Counted from the first letter of the stretch, positions 6,438 through 15,795 are shown. The stretch: DNA of 27,257 nucleotides from Thermoprotei archaeon (GCA_003661745.1 QMWS01000003.1:1-27257); one strand, 5' to 3'. Made by a program: numbers and translations. The notes: generated by a model not told the origin, from the sequence alone.

Positions 6438-7948
6438 CTATCCCCACCCCACTCCCCTTTTACTTGAGGTTGAATTTTTAATTTAGTTGGATTCATCTCC
6501 AGTACCACCATGGCTGTACCTACAGGAGCCAACTGGCCTATGATGACATTTTCAGTAACACCCTTTATATAGTCAACTTCACCTCTAGCGCTCGCATCGA
6601 AGAGATGCTTGACGGTCACCTCAAAAGCTGCCCTAGCAAGTACGCTTGGTTTCTCTCCGGCCACACCATGCCTGCCCACCTGTCTTACTGTACCTGACCA
6701 CGTCATTATGTCAGCCACTAGCATCACATGCCTTATATCAACGTCTAAACCCTGCTCCTTCAAGGTATTCATTATCTCCCTAATTAATGCTTCACGCGCA
6801 GCCTCGATACCCAGTACGTTCTCAATCTCATGTATGCTATTAGTCTTCGTCTTCGTTGGGTCCACGCCCTCGACCTTAAGGACCGCACCTAGGTTACTTC
6901 CGTCAGTTATTAGTACGTAGTACTCCTTACCTGTCTCTGGATCCCTTCGTTTCTGAGGAATAACCTTTTTGATATCTTTTATACCCTTTAACTTTGTCTT
7001 GAGAATCCTATCCCTGAATTTCTGCGCCTTAATTACGTCGTAGCCTTTAGGTAAGTCAATTATTATCACGTACGGATCTTCGGGATCTTGCTTTATTCTA
7101 CCTGCAAGAGTCTTACTCTTCGATAAAGCCTTAATTATATCGTCTCTAGTAAGTCCCTTATCGCTCAGCATATCGGGGTCTAACCTTATTATTAGTTGGA
7201 GGGCTATAAGATCTATATCAACACTTTCTACCACATTTTCTAGTTTAGTCATTTCTATTTTTCTCGCTACTTCAACAGCCTTCTCACGATCGTACTTATA
7301 CTCCTCACTCAGGTGTATCTCCATCATTGGCGTCTCAGGCGCCCGTCTAGCATCCACCAGCTCTATAAGTCTCGGAAGACCTAATGTGACGTTCAGTTCT
7401 CTCACACCGGCATAGTGGAAGGTCCTCAACGTCATCTGAGTACCTGGCTCTCCTATTGATTGAGCTGCTACCGTACCAACAGGCTCTCCAGGCTCTACCA
7501 GCGACTCCATGTAAGTTCTAATGACATCATCCCTTATCTTAATCATCTCATCCTCATTGATATCGAGTTCTATACCCTTATCAAATAATGTAGTAACTAA
7601 TTCATCATATATCTTTTCAGGCATAACATCCTTTGCTGGCTCTGATAGCTCAATAACCTTACGTGCCTTATCAACAAACTTACTAAGCAATTCTTCTAGT
7701 ACATCAATTGCTGTAATTTTCTCTTCAACCACAATACGCGTTAGTTTTTCTCTAACAATCTCTCTCAGCTTAACTGGTATATCCTCAGGAATCTTCTTGA
7801 GTACATTGTCAACCAGCAGCTCCGGCTCTCTTACTTTAGCTATTATTTCTTCTACCTTCTCCTTAACTTTCTTCTCCTTAACCTTACCCTTTGCTCTTTT
7901 CTGTGTCGTCTTCTTTTTCCTTGACTTCTTAGGGCTCATTTCCTCCAC
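6434..7948 (-). CDS. rpoA2: DNA-directed RNA polymerase subunit A'' (C-terminal half of the largest subunit)
   Basis: A 504-residue protein carrying the beta'-type C-terminal catalytic domains. VEPGEPVGTVAAQSIGEPG followed by TQMTLRTFHYAGV is the trigger-loop region, then NVTLGLPRLIELVDARRAPETPMM. The C-terminal part has the conserved GRHGVAGEKPSVLARAAFE segment and ends in KGEWGG. It is longer than the usual ~390-400 residues. The first ~130 residues include a strongly Lys-rich stretch (about 5-35) and a helical segment before the conserved start. The ATG overlaps rpoA1 by 13 nt. An internal ATG at codon 4 is also possible. Confidence 0.97.
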   Translation of the reverse strand: MEEMSPKKSRKKKTTQKRAKGKVKEKKVKEKVEEIIAKVREPELLVDNVLKKIPEDIPVKLREIVREKLTRIVVEEKITAIDVLEELLSKFVDKARKVIELSEPAKDVMPEKIYDELVTTLFDKGIELDINEDEMIKIRDDVIRTYMESLVEPGEPVGTVAAQSIGEPGTQMTLRTFHYAGVRELNVTLGLPRLIELVDARRAPETPMMEIHLSEEYKYDREKAVEVARKIEMTKLENVVESVDIDLIALQLIIRLDPDMLSDKGLTRDDIIKALSKSKTLAGRIKQDPEDPYVIIIDLPKGYDVIKAQKFRDRILKTKLKGIKDIKKVIPQKRRDPETGKEYYVLITDGSNLGAVLKVEGVDPTKTKTNSIHEIENVLGIEAAREALIREIMNTLKEQGLDVDIRHVMLVADIMTWSGTVRQVGRHGVAGEKPSVLARAAFEVTVKHLFDASARGEVDYIKGVTENVIIGQLAPVGTAMVVLEMNPTKLKIQPQVKGEWGGDR

Positions 7949-10584
7949 CCAACATGCTTTTCTATAATTCTCTCGACATTAACTGCCTTACCGAAGGATG
8001 TGTTCTTCGGATCTATGCCATCCTCACCGTACCTGAACTGAATTAAGTGCCCGTAAACCGACCTGACTGTTCCGTCATACTCTACACGTAAGTCCTGTAG
8101 GGCATTTATTAACCTTCTCTGCATATAACCGCTTTGAGATGTTCTTACAGCTGTATCTACTAGACCCTCCCTACCACCTGCTGCATGGAAGAACATCTCT
8201 ATTGGCGAGAGGCCCTTAACAAATGATCCGGACACGAATCCCCTAGCTTCAGGACCTATGTCTCCCCTCTTGAAGTGCGGCAGTGTTCTGCCTCTGTAGC
8301 CTCTATGTATTCTCTGACCTCTCACTGACTGCTGTCCTAGCATTGCAGCCATCTGAGTTATATTTAGTGTAGAGCCTCTAGCACCTGTCTTGGCCATTAT
8401 AAAGACATTATTGAAAGGATCTAAGTACTTAGTCGCTCTCTCACCTGCCTCATCCCTGGCTCGTGAAAGTACTTCAAGTATCTTTATCTCTAAGCTCTCC
8501 CTCAGCGTCCTACCAGGCGTCGGCTCAAGCTTGCCTTCCTTGTACAGCTGAATTAAGTGCTCGATCTCCTTCCTAACTTTCACTATAACTTCCTCAATCT
8601 CTTTATAGGCTTCCTCAGGAATCATTATGTCGACTATACTCATTGTGAAGCCTCTCATCTCGATGAATCTTAAGAATAGCTTGAAGGCCTTATCCATGAA
8701 CTCCTTGCCAAACGACGTCCCGTATTCCCTAACTAGGAAATGTAATAACGACTCAGGCTGTTGCGCGCCTATAGCTGCCTTATCGAGTACCCCGAGGAGC
8801 AGCTTACCTCTCTTAACTACTAGGTATGAGTCCCAGAAGCACTCTTCATCAGTACACTTCAGGTTACCTGATGAGATCTTAGCTTCCTTAGAGAAGTTGA
8901 AGTCCTCGGGAAGTAAGAGGCTTATTATCTGCTTCCCCGACCATGCCTTGATAGGCGATAGTACTGCTGGCTCCGGTATCTCGCCAGAATAGTTTATGCT
9001 AGCTAGTAGGTCGGACACCTGGTCCTTAGTGAGTAGCGTGACCTTGGATGAGAGTAGGTACGCACCGCTACTGTAATCCTGTATGCCCCCGATGATAGGC
9101 CCTCCATACCTAGGTGATAGTATGTGCTCTTGCACGAGGAGAAGTATCTTTGCTTCAGCTCTAGCTTCTATGGTCTGGGGCACATGGAGGTTCATTTCGT
9201 CGCCATCAAAGTCTGCGTTATATGGCGGGCACACCGCTAGGTGCAATCTAAATGTACGTCCTGGCAGAACCCTGACTATGTGCGCCATAATTGACATCCT
9301 GTGCAGTGAAGGTTGTCTGTTAAAGAGCACTATGTCGCCATTAATTAGGTGTCTCTCGACAATGTAGCCTGGCTTTAAGCTTTCTGCAATTGCCTTTAAG
9401 TCCTTAATAAAGCGCAGGTCTATCCTTCTTCCTGTATTATCTATTATGTAGTTCGCGCCCGGGTAGCGGTAGGGTCCATTAAGCACGTACTTCCTTAGCT
9501 CATCAATGTTCCAAGGAGTAACTCTCTCAGGTACTGTCAGTATCATAGCTACTTCAATTGGGACACCAACCTCGTTTATGCTCAAGTTAGGGTCGGGACT
9601 TATTACCGTGCGTGCTGAGAAGTCAACTCTCTTACCTGATAAGTTACCTCTGAACCTGCCCTCCTTGCCCTTAAGTCTTTGAGCTAGCGTTCTTAGGGGC
9701 ATTCCCGACCTTCTTTTTGCCGGCGGCACTCCAGGTACTTCGTTATCTATGTACGTAGTTATGTGGTATTGAAGCAGCTCCCATAAATCCTCGACTATGA
9801 CCTCAGGCGCCCCAGAATTTATGCTTTCCCTTAACTTCTCGTTAGTCCTGATTATATCAACTAGCTTGTGTGTTAAGTCATCCTCAGATCTAATACCTGT
9901 TTCTAGCAGTATTGATGGTCTTACAGCAATCGGCGGCACCGGCAACACGGTTATTACCATCCACTCGGGCCTAGCGAACTCCGGATCATAACCTAATACC
10001 CTTAAGTCTCTATCGGGTATACGTTCAAGCCACTCTCTCACCTTAGTAGGCCACAGCCTGCCTAGAGGACCTTCTTCAATAAACGTAGTTGGCTTCTCTA
10101 ATCTAATCTTGAACTGCTTTTCGCCACAGTGCGGACACTCCATAGCCTTAATTGCCTTCCTCTTAACGAAGTCTGTGAGGCTGCTTGCGAGCTGTGGCCA
10201 CTTATCCTTGAGTCTATTGTAGAGGTCTAAATACCTGTCTATTTCTTCGTCTGGTATCTTGAGCCTGCCGCAGCGTCTGCAGGTAGCTCTAAGAAGGTCG
10301 TATATGTGCCTCACGAATCCTATGTGAATTACTGGCCTAGCTAACTCTAGGTGGCCAAAGTGTCCCGGACATCTAGCTAGCGTATTTCCGCAAGTAGCAC
10401 ATTTCTGACCAGGCTCTATCACACCAAGCCTAGGATCCATCACACCTCCTTCAACAGGCAGGCCGTTCTCGTCGTAGACCTCAGATGTGACTATGGCTGT
10501 CGCTGACATCTTCCTAATCATATCAGGTGAGAGTATCCCGAACTTAATACCTCCTATGAGCTTTTGCTCCGACATCTTAGACAC
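7936..10584 (-). CDS. rpoA1: DNA-directed RNA polymerase subunit A' (N-terminal part of the largest subunit)
   Basis: An 882-residue protein with the active-site Mg-binding motif NADFDGDEMNLHVPQ, which holds the three catalytic aspartates. The N-terminus has the clamp zinc motif (CATCGNTLARCPGHFGH) and a second Cys-rich site (CRRCGRL and CPHCGEK). The segment GNLSGKRVDFSARTVISPDPNL and the later region GQQSVRGQRIHRGYRGRTLPHF are family hallmarks. As in all archaea, the largest subunit is split, and the partner A'' follows with a 13-nt overlap. The ATG overlaps rpoB by 8 nt. Confidence 0.98.
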   Translation of the reverse strand: MSKMSEQKLIGGIKFGILSPDMIRKMSATAIVTSEVYDENGLPVEGGVMDPRLGVIEPGQKCATCGNTLARCPGHFGHLELARPVIHIGFVRHIYDLLRATCRRCGRLKIPDEEIDRYLDLYNRLKDKWPQLASSLTDFVKRKAIKAMECPHCGEKQFKIRLEKPTTFIEEGPLGRLWPTKVREWLERIPDRDLRVLGYDPEFARPEWMVITVLPVPPIAVRPSILLETGIRSEDDLTHKLVDIIRTNEKLRESINSGAPEVIVEDLWELLQYHITTYIDNEVPGVPPAKRRSGMPLRTLAQRLKGKEGRFRGNLSGKRVDFSARTVISPDPNLSINEVGVPIEVAMILTVPERVTPWNIDELRKYVLNGPYRYPGANYIIDNTGRRIDLRFIKDLKAIAESLKPGYIVERHLINGDIVLFNRQPSLHRMSIMAHIVRVLPGRTFRLHLAVCPPYNADFDGDEMNLHVPQTIEARAEAKILLLVQEHILSPRYGGPIIGGIQDYSSGAYLLSSKVTLLTKDQVSDLLASINYSGEIPEPAVLSPIKAWSGKQIISLLLPEDFNFSKEAKISSGNLKCTDEECFWDSYLVVKRGKLLLGVLDKAAIGAQQPESLLHFLVREYGTSFGKEFMDKAFKLFLRFIEMRGFTMSIVDIMIPEEAYKEIEEVIVKVRKEIEHLIQLYKEGKLEPTPGRTLRESLEIKILEVLSRARDEAGERATKYLDPFNNVFIMAKTGARGSTLNITQMAAMLGQQSVRGQRIHRGYRGRTLPHFKRGDIGPEARGFVSGSFVKGLSPIEMFFHAAGGREGLVDTAVRTSQSGYMQRRLINALQDLRVEYDGTVRSVYGHLIQFRYGEDGIDPKNTSFGKAVNVERIIEKHVGWRK

Positions 10585-13500
10585 CCTCGAACTTATCCTT
10601 AATAATTAATCTTGGGTATATCAGCATGCTCATCATCTCCTGAAGCAGTAGCTTAAACGCGTAAGACACAACTACAGGGTATAGCCTGCCTTTCTCACCG
10701 TGTACCGGGCAAACAAGTCTGCCTCTCCTTCTATCGTACCACCCGATCATTCCACAATCTGCGCACACGTAAATTACTGTCCTGTCGGAATTCTCGAGCA
10801 ACCTCTCCTGTAGCAGTAGTGAGGCACCATGACCTACTAAGCAATCCCTCTCCATCTCACCAAATCTTAGTCCACCCTCTCTAGCCCTACCCTCGGTCGG
10901 CTGCCTAGTTAGCAGCTGTACTGGCCCTCTGGCTCTTGCATGTATCTTATCAGCAACCATGTGATGCAGCCTCTGGTAGTACACTATGCCAATGAACACA
11001 GGCGTCATTATCAGCTCACCGGTCCTGCCGTCATACATAGGCTCGGTGCCATCAGCTGGGTAGCCAAGCATTAGCAGCTCCTTTTGTAGTCTATCTACCT
11101 TCTCGCCATAGAATGGTGTGCCGTCAACTAACCTCCCTCTTAGAGCACCTACCTTTCCTGCTATAGACTCTATTAGCTGACCCACGGTCATTCTCGAGGG
11201 TAGAGCGTGCGGGTTAATTATTAGGTCTGGCGTGATGCCGTCTGGAGTGTAAGGCATGTCGTACTGAGGTATAAGCAGCCCTATAACACCTTTCTGTCCG
11301 TGCCTGGACGCGAACTTATCACCAATTTCAGGTATCCTAAGGTCTCTCACCTTAACCCTAATTAACCTATTGCCTTCACCGCTAACTGTTATTACGACAG
11401 TATCGACTACACCCTTATCACCATGCCTTAATGTTAGAGAGGTATCCCTTCTAGATACGCCAGCTAGCCCGAACTCCTTGTACTCTTCAAGGAACCTTGG
11501 CGGCGAAGTCTTACCTACGAGAACATTACCTGACTTAACCTCTATTTCAGGACTTATTATACCGTCCTCATCAAGTAGCATGTAATTGTCTCTTCCTCTA
11601 TACCCTCTCACACTGGGGTCAGGTATCTCGATTCTATCGCGCTGGCCACCAGCATACTTCAGCTCCTCCGTGCTGTACTCTCTATAGAATGTTGATCTAG
11701 CTAAGCCTCTCTCCACGGACGACTTATTCATTATAACTGCGTCCTCCATGTTGTACCCTGTGAACGATAAGACTGCTATGATGAAGTTCTGGCCTGATGG
11801 CCTGTCATTATACCCTATGACATCGAGGAACCTTGTCTGAACTATCGGCTTCTGTGGGTAATGTAGGAAGTGACCTCTACTATCAAATCTGAGCATGAAG
11901 TTTGAAGCATATAGCCCTACCGCCTGCTTCGCCATAGCTGACTGGTAGGCGTTCCTAGGCGACTGATTATGCTCAGCATAAGGTATTGTCGCAGCTGCTA
12001 TTCCAAGTATGGACGGAGGCCATAATTCTAGGTGAGTATGTTCCGGCGTTATATCCTCGGGGTCGACAGCAATGTAGGTGTCTTCTTCCTCTTCAGCATC
12101 TAAGTACTCTATGTAGCCCATTCTTACGAGATCCGAGAACTTTAGCTCGCCCCTCTTAACCTTCTCTATAACATCCTTAGTTATCTTTAACCTACCATTC
12201 TCGAGTATTAGCAGCGGCCTTCTCACTCTTCCAGCATCACAGTTTATGTATACTTCATTAAGGTATTCCGTCTTCAGATAAGAAATATTCACTTCATGAT
12301 GCAGCTGCCCACTCCTCCTTAGCTCACGGACCTTCCTTACGAAGTCACTAGCATCTTCCTTCATGTAATAGCCCACTAGTGTACCGTTAACGAATACCTT
12401 GACGTACCTTGATAGGTTCTGGAGTAGCTCCTCATCACCTGACCTCAGCCGTTCAAAAACTTCCTCAATAGGGACAACACCTAAGCTCTTAATTACCTTA
12501 ATTACCTCTTCCTCATCTATACCTACCGAAATGTACGCACTTAATGCTAGGTTTTTAACTAACCCACAGTTGGGTCCTTCTGGCGTCTCGAATGGGCATA
12601 TCCTCCCCCACTGAGTCGGGTGTAGGTCTCTCGCCTCGAAGTGCGGCTGACCCCTACTTAATGGAGCCACAGTTCTCCTTAAGTGGCTATGGGTTGAAAT
12701 CCAGTTCATCCTATCGATTATCTGGCTAACGCCTGTCCTACCTCCTACCCAATTACCCGTAGCTAATGCGTGCCTTAGTCTATCAGTAACCAGGTCCGGC
12801 CTAGCTAGTGCTCTTAGATTTAGCCTCCTCCCTCTTAGCCTATGCTTCTCAACCTGATATCTGAAGTCCTTAATGAATTGCTTAAACGCAACTCTGAATA
12901 ATTGAGCTAGTAGATCTCCAGCTAGCCTCAATCTCCTGTTAGCGTAGTGATCCTTATCATCAGGCTCTCTCCTGCCTAAAGCTAGTTCAAGTAGCTTGCA
13001 AGCCATCTGACCTAAGTATAGCGCCTTCTTTAGCCTTGACTTAGGTGATGAGCCTAAGTGAGGTAGGAAGTAATTATCTATTATCTGCTCCGCACGCTCA
13101 ATCCTCGCCTCCCTAGCCTGACCTATGGCTACCCTGGAACCTATATAGTCTAAGGCCTCCTCCTTGGTCTTTATCTCACGTGCCTGTAGAAGTGCTGGTA
13201 TTAATTCCTTCTGAATCTCGGGGTCTGTAGAAACAGCTAGGGCTATATCTCTATCACTCTCAAGTCCTAATGCTTTCATCATTATAGCGAACGGTATCTT
13301 CGTAGGTATTGGTGGGAAGTTAATGACCAGTGTTCCATCCTTAAGCCTATCCAATATTATCGGTACTCTGTAGCCTGAGGACGCTGATATTACCTTTGCT
13401 GTATACGTTATGTTCGAGCCCTCCTTAGCCTTATCCACAAACACTTTATTCGGTGCCAGATCCTCCTGAGTGACAATCACTCTCTCAGATCCGTTAATTA

Positions 13501-13987
13501 TGAAGTATCCTCCAGGGTCTCTCCAGTCCTCACCTATCTTGATTAACTCCTCCTTGCTCATCCTGGACGTAGGATCGAGTACCGATCTGACCATCACTGG
13601 CATGTCTCCTAGCGGTATCTCCTGCCTTGTTACCTCAATACCGCTCTCATACAGCGCAACAACTAGAGTTATTGGTGCTGCATAAGTTAGGTTCCTAATC
13701 CTTGCCATCATCGGAGTTATCTTCTCTACGTTGCCCTCTACTTCCCTAAACTGGGGCTCTCCTATCTTTACATCCAGAATTTCCAGGTATACTCCTGGCT
13801 GATTAGTTTCGATTCTACTACTTTCCTTCACAATCCTCTTTATCCAATCCGTTACGAACGCATTATATGAATCAAGGTGCTGTCTCACTAGGCCCTTCTC
13901 TTTAATAAACGCCTCCATCAGTACCCAGCGATCTTCAGGAGTTAACCATGTATTGGGATTCGGAGAGCTCGATGCCATAACCATCAC
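10577..13987 (-). CDS. rpoB: DNA-directed RNA polymerase subunit B (undivided)
   Basis: A 1136-residue second-largest subunit, undivided as in crenarchaea (many euryarchaea split it into B' and B''). Key parts are the fork/substrate region ICPFETPEGPNCGLVKNLAL, the catalytic-lysine region GDKFASRHGQKGVIGLL, GGLRFGEMERDCLVGHGAS, and a C-terminal zinc site with CADCGMIGW and CPVH. The start overlaps the rpoH stop. GTG 13987, ATG 13984 and ATG 13978 are all in frame; the ATG in TGATG is the likely coupled start. Confidence 0.98.
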   Translation of the reverse strand: MMVMASSSPNPNTWLTPEDRWVLMEAFIKEKGLVRQHLDSYNAFVTDWIKRIVKESSRIETNQPGVYLEILDVKIGEPQFREVEGNVEKITPMMARIRNLTYAAPITLVVALYESGIEVTRQEIPLGDMPVMVRSVLDPTSRMSKEELIKIGEDWRDPGGYFIINGSERVIVTQEDLAPNKVFVDKAKEGSNITYTAKVISASSGYRVPIILDRLKDGTLVINFPPIPTKIPFAIMMKALGLESDRDIALAVSTDPEIQKELIPALLQAREIKTKEEALDYIGSRVAIGQAREARIERAEQIIDNYFLPHLGSSPKSRLKKALYLGQMACKLLELALGRREPDDKDHYANRRLRLAGDLLAQLFRVAFKQFIKDFRYQVEKHRLRGRRLNLRALARPDLVTDRLRHALATGNWVGGRTGVSQIIDRMNWISTHSHLRRTVAPLSRGQPHFEARDLHPTQWGRICPFETPEGPNCGLVKNLALSAYISVGIDEEEVIKVIKSLGVVPIEEVFERLRSGDEELLQNLSRYVKVFVNGTLVGYYMKEDASDFVRKVRELRRSGQLHHEVNISYLKTEYLNEVYINCDAGRVRRPLLILENGRLKITKDVIEKVKRGELKFSDLVRMGYIEYLDAEEEEDTYIAVDPEDITPEHTHLELWPPSILGIAAATIPYAEHNQSPRNAYQSAMAKQAVGLYASNFMLRFDSRGHFLHYPQKPIVQTRFLDVIGYNDRPSGQNFIIAVLSFTGYNMEDAVIMNKSSVERGLARSTFYREYSTEELKYAGGQRDRIEIPDPSVRGYRGRDNYMLLDEDGIISPEIEVKSGNVLVGKTSPPRFLEEYKEFGLAGVSRRDTSLTLRHGDKGVVDTVVITVSGEGNRLIRVKVRDLRIPEIGDKFASRHGQKGVIGLLIPQYDMPYTPDGITPDLIINPHALPSRMTVGQLIESIAGKVGALRGRLVDGTPFYGEKVDRLQKELLMLGYPADGTEPMYDGRTGELIMTPVFIGIVYYQRLHHMVADKIHARARGPVQLLTRQPTEGRAREGGLRFGEMERDCLVGHGASLLLQERLLENSDRTVIYVCADCGMIGWYDRRRGRLVCPVHGEKGRLYPVVVSYAFKLLLQEMMSMLIYPRLIIKDKFEGV

Positions 13988-14232
13988 CCAGCAACAACAA
14001 ACCTATAAACAATTATCTTACCTGTGGTTGGTGACCTACGCTCTATCCGTATAATATCGCCAGGCTTAGCACCTATTTCTTTAACAACTGGATCCGAAGC
14101 CCTTATCCACGGCAGATTTTCCGGCCTCACACCTAACTCCTTAAGAATCCTAACTGCCTCTTCAGGCTTCACTACCTCATGCTTAGGAACTAATTCATGA
14201 TCCATTATCTTAAATTTCTTCTTTCCCGACAT
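13984..14232 (-). CDS. rpoH: DNA-directed RNA polymerase subunit H (RPB5-like)
   Basis: An 82-residue protein equal to the C-terminal domain of eukaryotic RPB5. It shows HELVPKHEVVKPEEAVRIL, then the LPWIRASDPVVKEIGAKPGDIIRIERRSPTTG core and a YRFVV terminus. It is the first gene of the RNA polymerase operon, and its stop overlaps the rpoB start. The ATG at 14232 is preceded by a GGGGAAGGG ribosome site. Confidence 0.97.
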   Translation of the reverse strand: MSGKKKFKIMDHELVPKHEVVKPEEAVRILKELGVRPENLPWIRASDPVVKEIGAKPGDIIRIERRSPTTGKIIVYRFVVAG

Positions 14233-14277
14233 ATATTATCTACCCTTCCCCTAACCTTTAAGGTAGTCCGGAACACT

Positions 14278-14287
14278 AATTATAAGC
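14278..14287 (-). promoter_or_regulatory. TATA box of the rpoH operon
   Basis: The minus strand reads GCTTATAATTAG about 46-55 nt upstream of the rpoH ATG. A start near 14257 would leave a ~25-nt leader carrying GGGGAAGGG. This is the only clear promoter I see for the whole rpoH-to-rps12 string. Confidence 0.6.
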
Positions 14288-14348
14288 TTTAATCCAGAAT
14301 CTTTGGTTTTCTGAAAACTTAAGTAGTTTACTCCGATACCTAGCTATC

Positions 14349-14358
14349 CTTTTAAACC
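14349..14358 (+). promoter_or_regulatory. TATA box of tRNA-Lys
   Basis: CTTTTAAACC is centred 27 bp upstream of the first base of the tRNA, the normal archaeal TATA-to-start distance. Confidence 0.65.
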
Positions 14359-14378
14359 CCCATAACAACTTAGTATGG

Positions 14379-14480
<102 letters not shown>

Positions 14481-14520
14481 CATAAGATATACTTATTGAT
14501 TGCTTCTGTTTCAGTAATTA

Positions 14521-15210
14521 CTATGGTAGGATACTCTCGATTAGCACATCCTTAAACATACTTATGCTCTCCGAGGCGTCTGCTAGAAGTAGCGCTTCAA
14601 TCAACTTCAGCCTGAGTTTGTGCTGCTGTATAAATTCCTTTAGTGCAAATGCATCATCCCTGGAAAAGACTACATGAACAGAAATAACGTTTAATTCACG
14701 CCTAATTCTTAGTGACCTTCTTACATCCTCCTGTACCTCATCGCAGCCCACTGTTTGAGTGCCTATGCTTAATGGAATGGTAAATACGCCTAGCCTTAGT
14801 GCAATAATCGAAGCTAGAGGAAGCGAATAGTCCGTTGGAGCAATAATAGCATCCACCTTACTTCCAGCTAATACCTCAACTACCCTACTACATAAGTACA
14901 TTCCGAGGTATTCAGTGAGGATAGGTTTTCCGAGAACCCTCAGTAAGTCATTATCGTACTTATTGATGAGCTTGCACATAAAGTCTTTTATCAGCCTTCT
15001 GTCAAGAAGCCTGCTTAGCATCACTGCTGCTTTCTCCTCACTAGGGATTATCTCACCTTGACTGTACTTACTTAGGGTCGTGACCGATATTCCGAGTATG
15101 CTGCTCAAATCCTTATACGAGTAAACTTCCTTAGCTGCAAGTAAGGCAATAACTGCATCAAGCTTTCTTATCATAGACGTTAGTTTTCTTCCTGACCTCC
15201 ACCTCAGCAT
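14521..15210 (-). CDS. HTH regulator with degenerate phosphoribosyltransferase-like domain
   Basis: 229 residues. Residues ~29-65 form a Cro/C1-like helix-turn-helix (YSYKDLSSILGISVTTLSKY) followed by GEIIPSEEKA. Residues ~85-229 resemble a type I PRTase fold: VDAIIAPTDYSLPLASIIALRLG matches the segment before the PPi loop. The PRPP-binding loop, normally hydrophobic-DDxxxTGxT, is replaced by VVFSRDDAFALKEF (180-193) and lacks the TG(G/E)T part. Catalysis is therefore unlikely and ligand sensing more so, as in PyrE-like regulators such as haloarchaeal GfcR. The ATG at 15210 fits a TATA element next to the palindrome at 15249-15266. ATG 15174 (codon 13) is an alternative start. Confidence 0.7.
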   Translation of the reverse strand: MLRWRSGRKLTSMIRKLDAVIALLAAKEVYSYKDLSSILGISVTTLSKYSQGEIIPSEEKAAVMLSRLLDRRLIKDFMCKLINKYDNDLLRVLGKPILTEYLGMYLCSRVVEVLAGSKVDAIIAPTDYSLPLASIIALRLGVFTIPLSIGTQTVGCDEVQEDVRRSLRIRRELNVISVHVVFSRDDAFALKEFIQQHKLRLKLIEALLLADASESISMFKDVLIESILP

Positions 15211-15248
15211 TCATGAGGCCCAAAAATCATGTGCCGACAAGAATAAAT

Positions 15249-15266
15249 ATACCTTAATTAAGGTAT
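15249..15266. promoter_or_regulatory. 18-bp palindromic TATA element, probable bidirectional promoter/operator
   Basis: ATACCTTAATTAAGGTAT is a perfect 18-bp palindrome between the minus-strand HTH/PRTase gene and a plus-strand box C/D RNA candidate. Its centre is ~47 bp from the regulator ATG and 29.5 bp from the RNA's box C. The same 15-bp core is found at 18972-18986 in an equivalent setting. Confidence 0.6.
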
Positions 15267-15283
15267 GTAGGTATTAGATTTCA

Positions 15284-15339
15284 GGGATGATTGAGGTCTA
15301 TAAGCGCTGAGAAATGATGACTAACCCACGCTATGACTT
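15284..15339 (+). ncRNA. Candidate box C/D guide sRNA (divergent from the HTH/PRTase regulator)
   Basis: Order on the plus strand: degenerate C ATGATTG (15287-15293), 13-nt guide, D' CTGA (15307-15310), 3-nt spacer, C' ATGATGA (15314-15320), 12-nt guide CTAACCCACGCT, and weak D ATGA (15333-15336). Box spacing is the same as in the stronger sRNA at 15796-15852. The palindromic TTAATTAA centre at 15257 puts a transcription start near 15283, just before box C. Boxes C and D are imperfect and I found no target for either guide. Confidence 0.45.
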
Positions 15340-15365
15340 CCCACAAGCTTGAATTCTTAAGTTAA

Positions 15366-15407
15366 AGCGATGAGAAGCAATCAGACAAATGCCTTCTCAT
15401 CAATGCT
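15366..15407. other. Stem-loop in the intergenic region
   Basis: GATGAGAAG (15369-15377) pairs perfectly with CTTCTCATC (15393-15401) over a 15-nt loop. AGC (15366-15368) pairs with GCT (15405-15407) past a 3-nt bulge. It lies between the sRNA candidate and the small membrane-protein gene at 15470. It could be a structured 5' region, a processing signal or a terminator for the sRNA. No T-run is present. Confidence 0.4.
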
Positions 15408-15469
15408 CAGGCCCGGAGGTAGTCATCACTGTATTTATTATACGCTAGGAAGTTAATATAAGGATTCCC

Positions 15470-15739
15470 ATGAGGTGGAGTAGAGTACTTAAGGCAGTAG
15501 CTACACCGATGCCCGCAATACTTTATGCTGCTGCGTGGTTCTCGCTTCAGCCAATTATATTACGCGTCATATACATTCTACCTATCCTCGTGAGTCCAAA
15601 TGTAGGAAGGGAGGTAGCGCAAGTAGCATCTACAGCAGTTTATGTTATTGTTAATATTTCTTGGCTCACTAGCTGGTATAAGTTAACGAAATACTTGAGA
15701 AGTAGAATAATTCGCAGTAAAATTAACCGAGTAAAATAA
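15470..15739 (+). CDS. Small membrane protein, unknown function
   Basis: 89 residues with two hydrophobic segments (about 13-40, IYIL-containing, and 48-68) and a basic C-terminal tail (KYLRSRIIRSKINRVK). By the positive-inside rule both ends of the hairpin may face the cytoplasm. ATG 15470 is preceded by ATAAGGATTCCC, a weak ribosome site, and by ATTTATTATAC (about 15433-15443), a fair TATA box. It stands alone between two opposing genes. I recognise no family. It is kept because of its promoter and helix pattern. Confidence 0.5.
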   Translation: MRWSRVLKAVATPMPAILYAAAWFSLQPIILRVIYILPILVSPNVGREVAQVASTAVYVIVNISWLTSWYKLTKYLRSRIIRSKINRVK

Positions 15740-15795
15740 CGTAGGTAGGAGAACATTATTGACTCGCTAGGGTTCAGCAAAATTCTCATCGGCTG

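Noticed and set aside
7521..7967. 148-codon plus-strand open frame opposite rpoA2
   Set aside because: Its composition (Ser/Leu/Ile/Thr-rich, low complexity) is what the complement of Lys/Glu-rich coding sequence gives. It overlaps a certain gene and has no promoter.
15381..15403. Minus-strand TTGATGA, 12-nt spacer, CTGA, looking like half of a box C/D RNA
   Set aside because: No second C'/D pair follows, and the bases are better explained by the stem-loop at 15366-15407.
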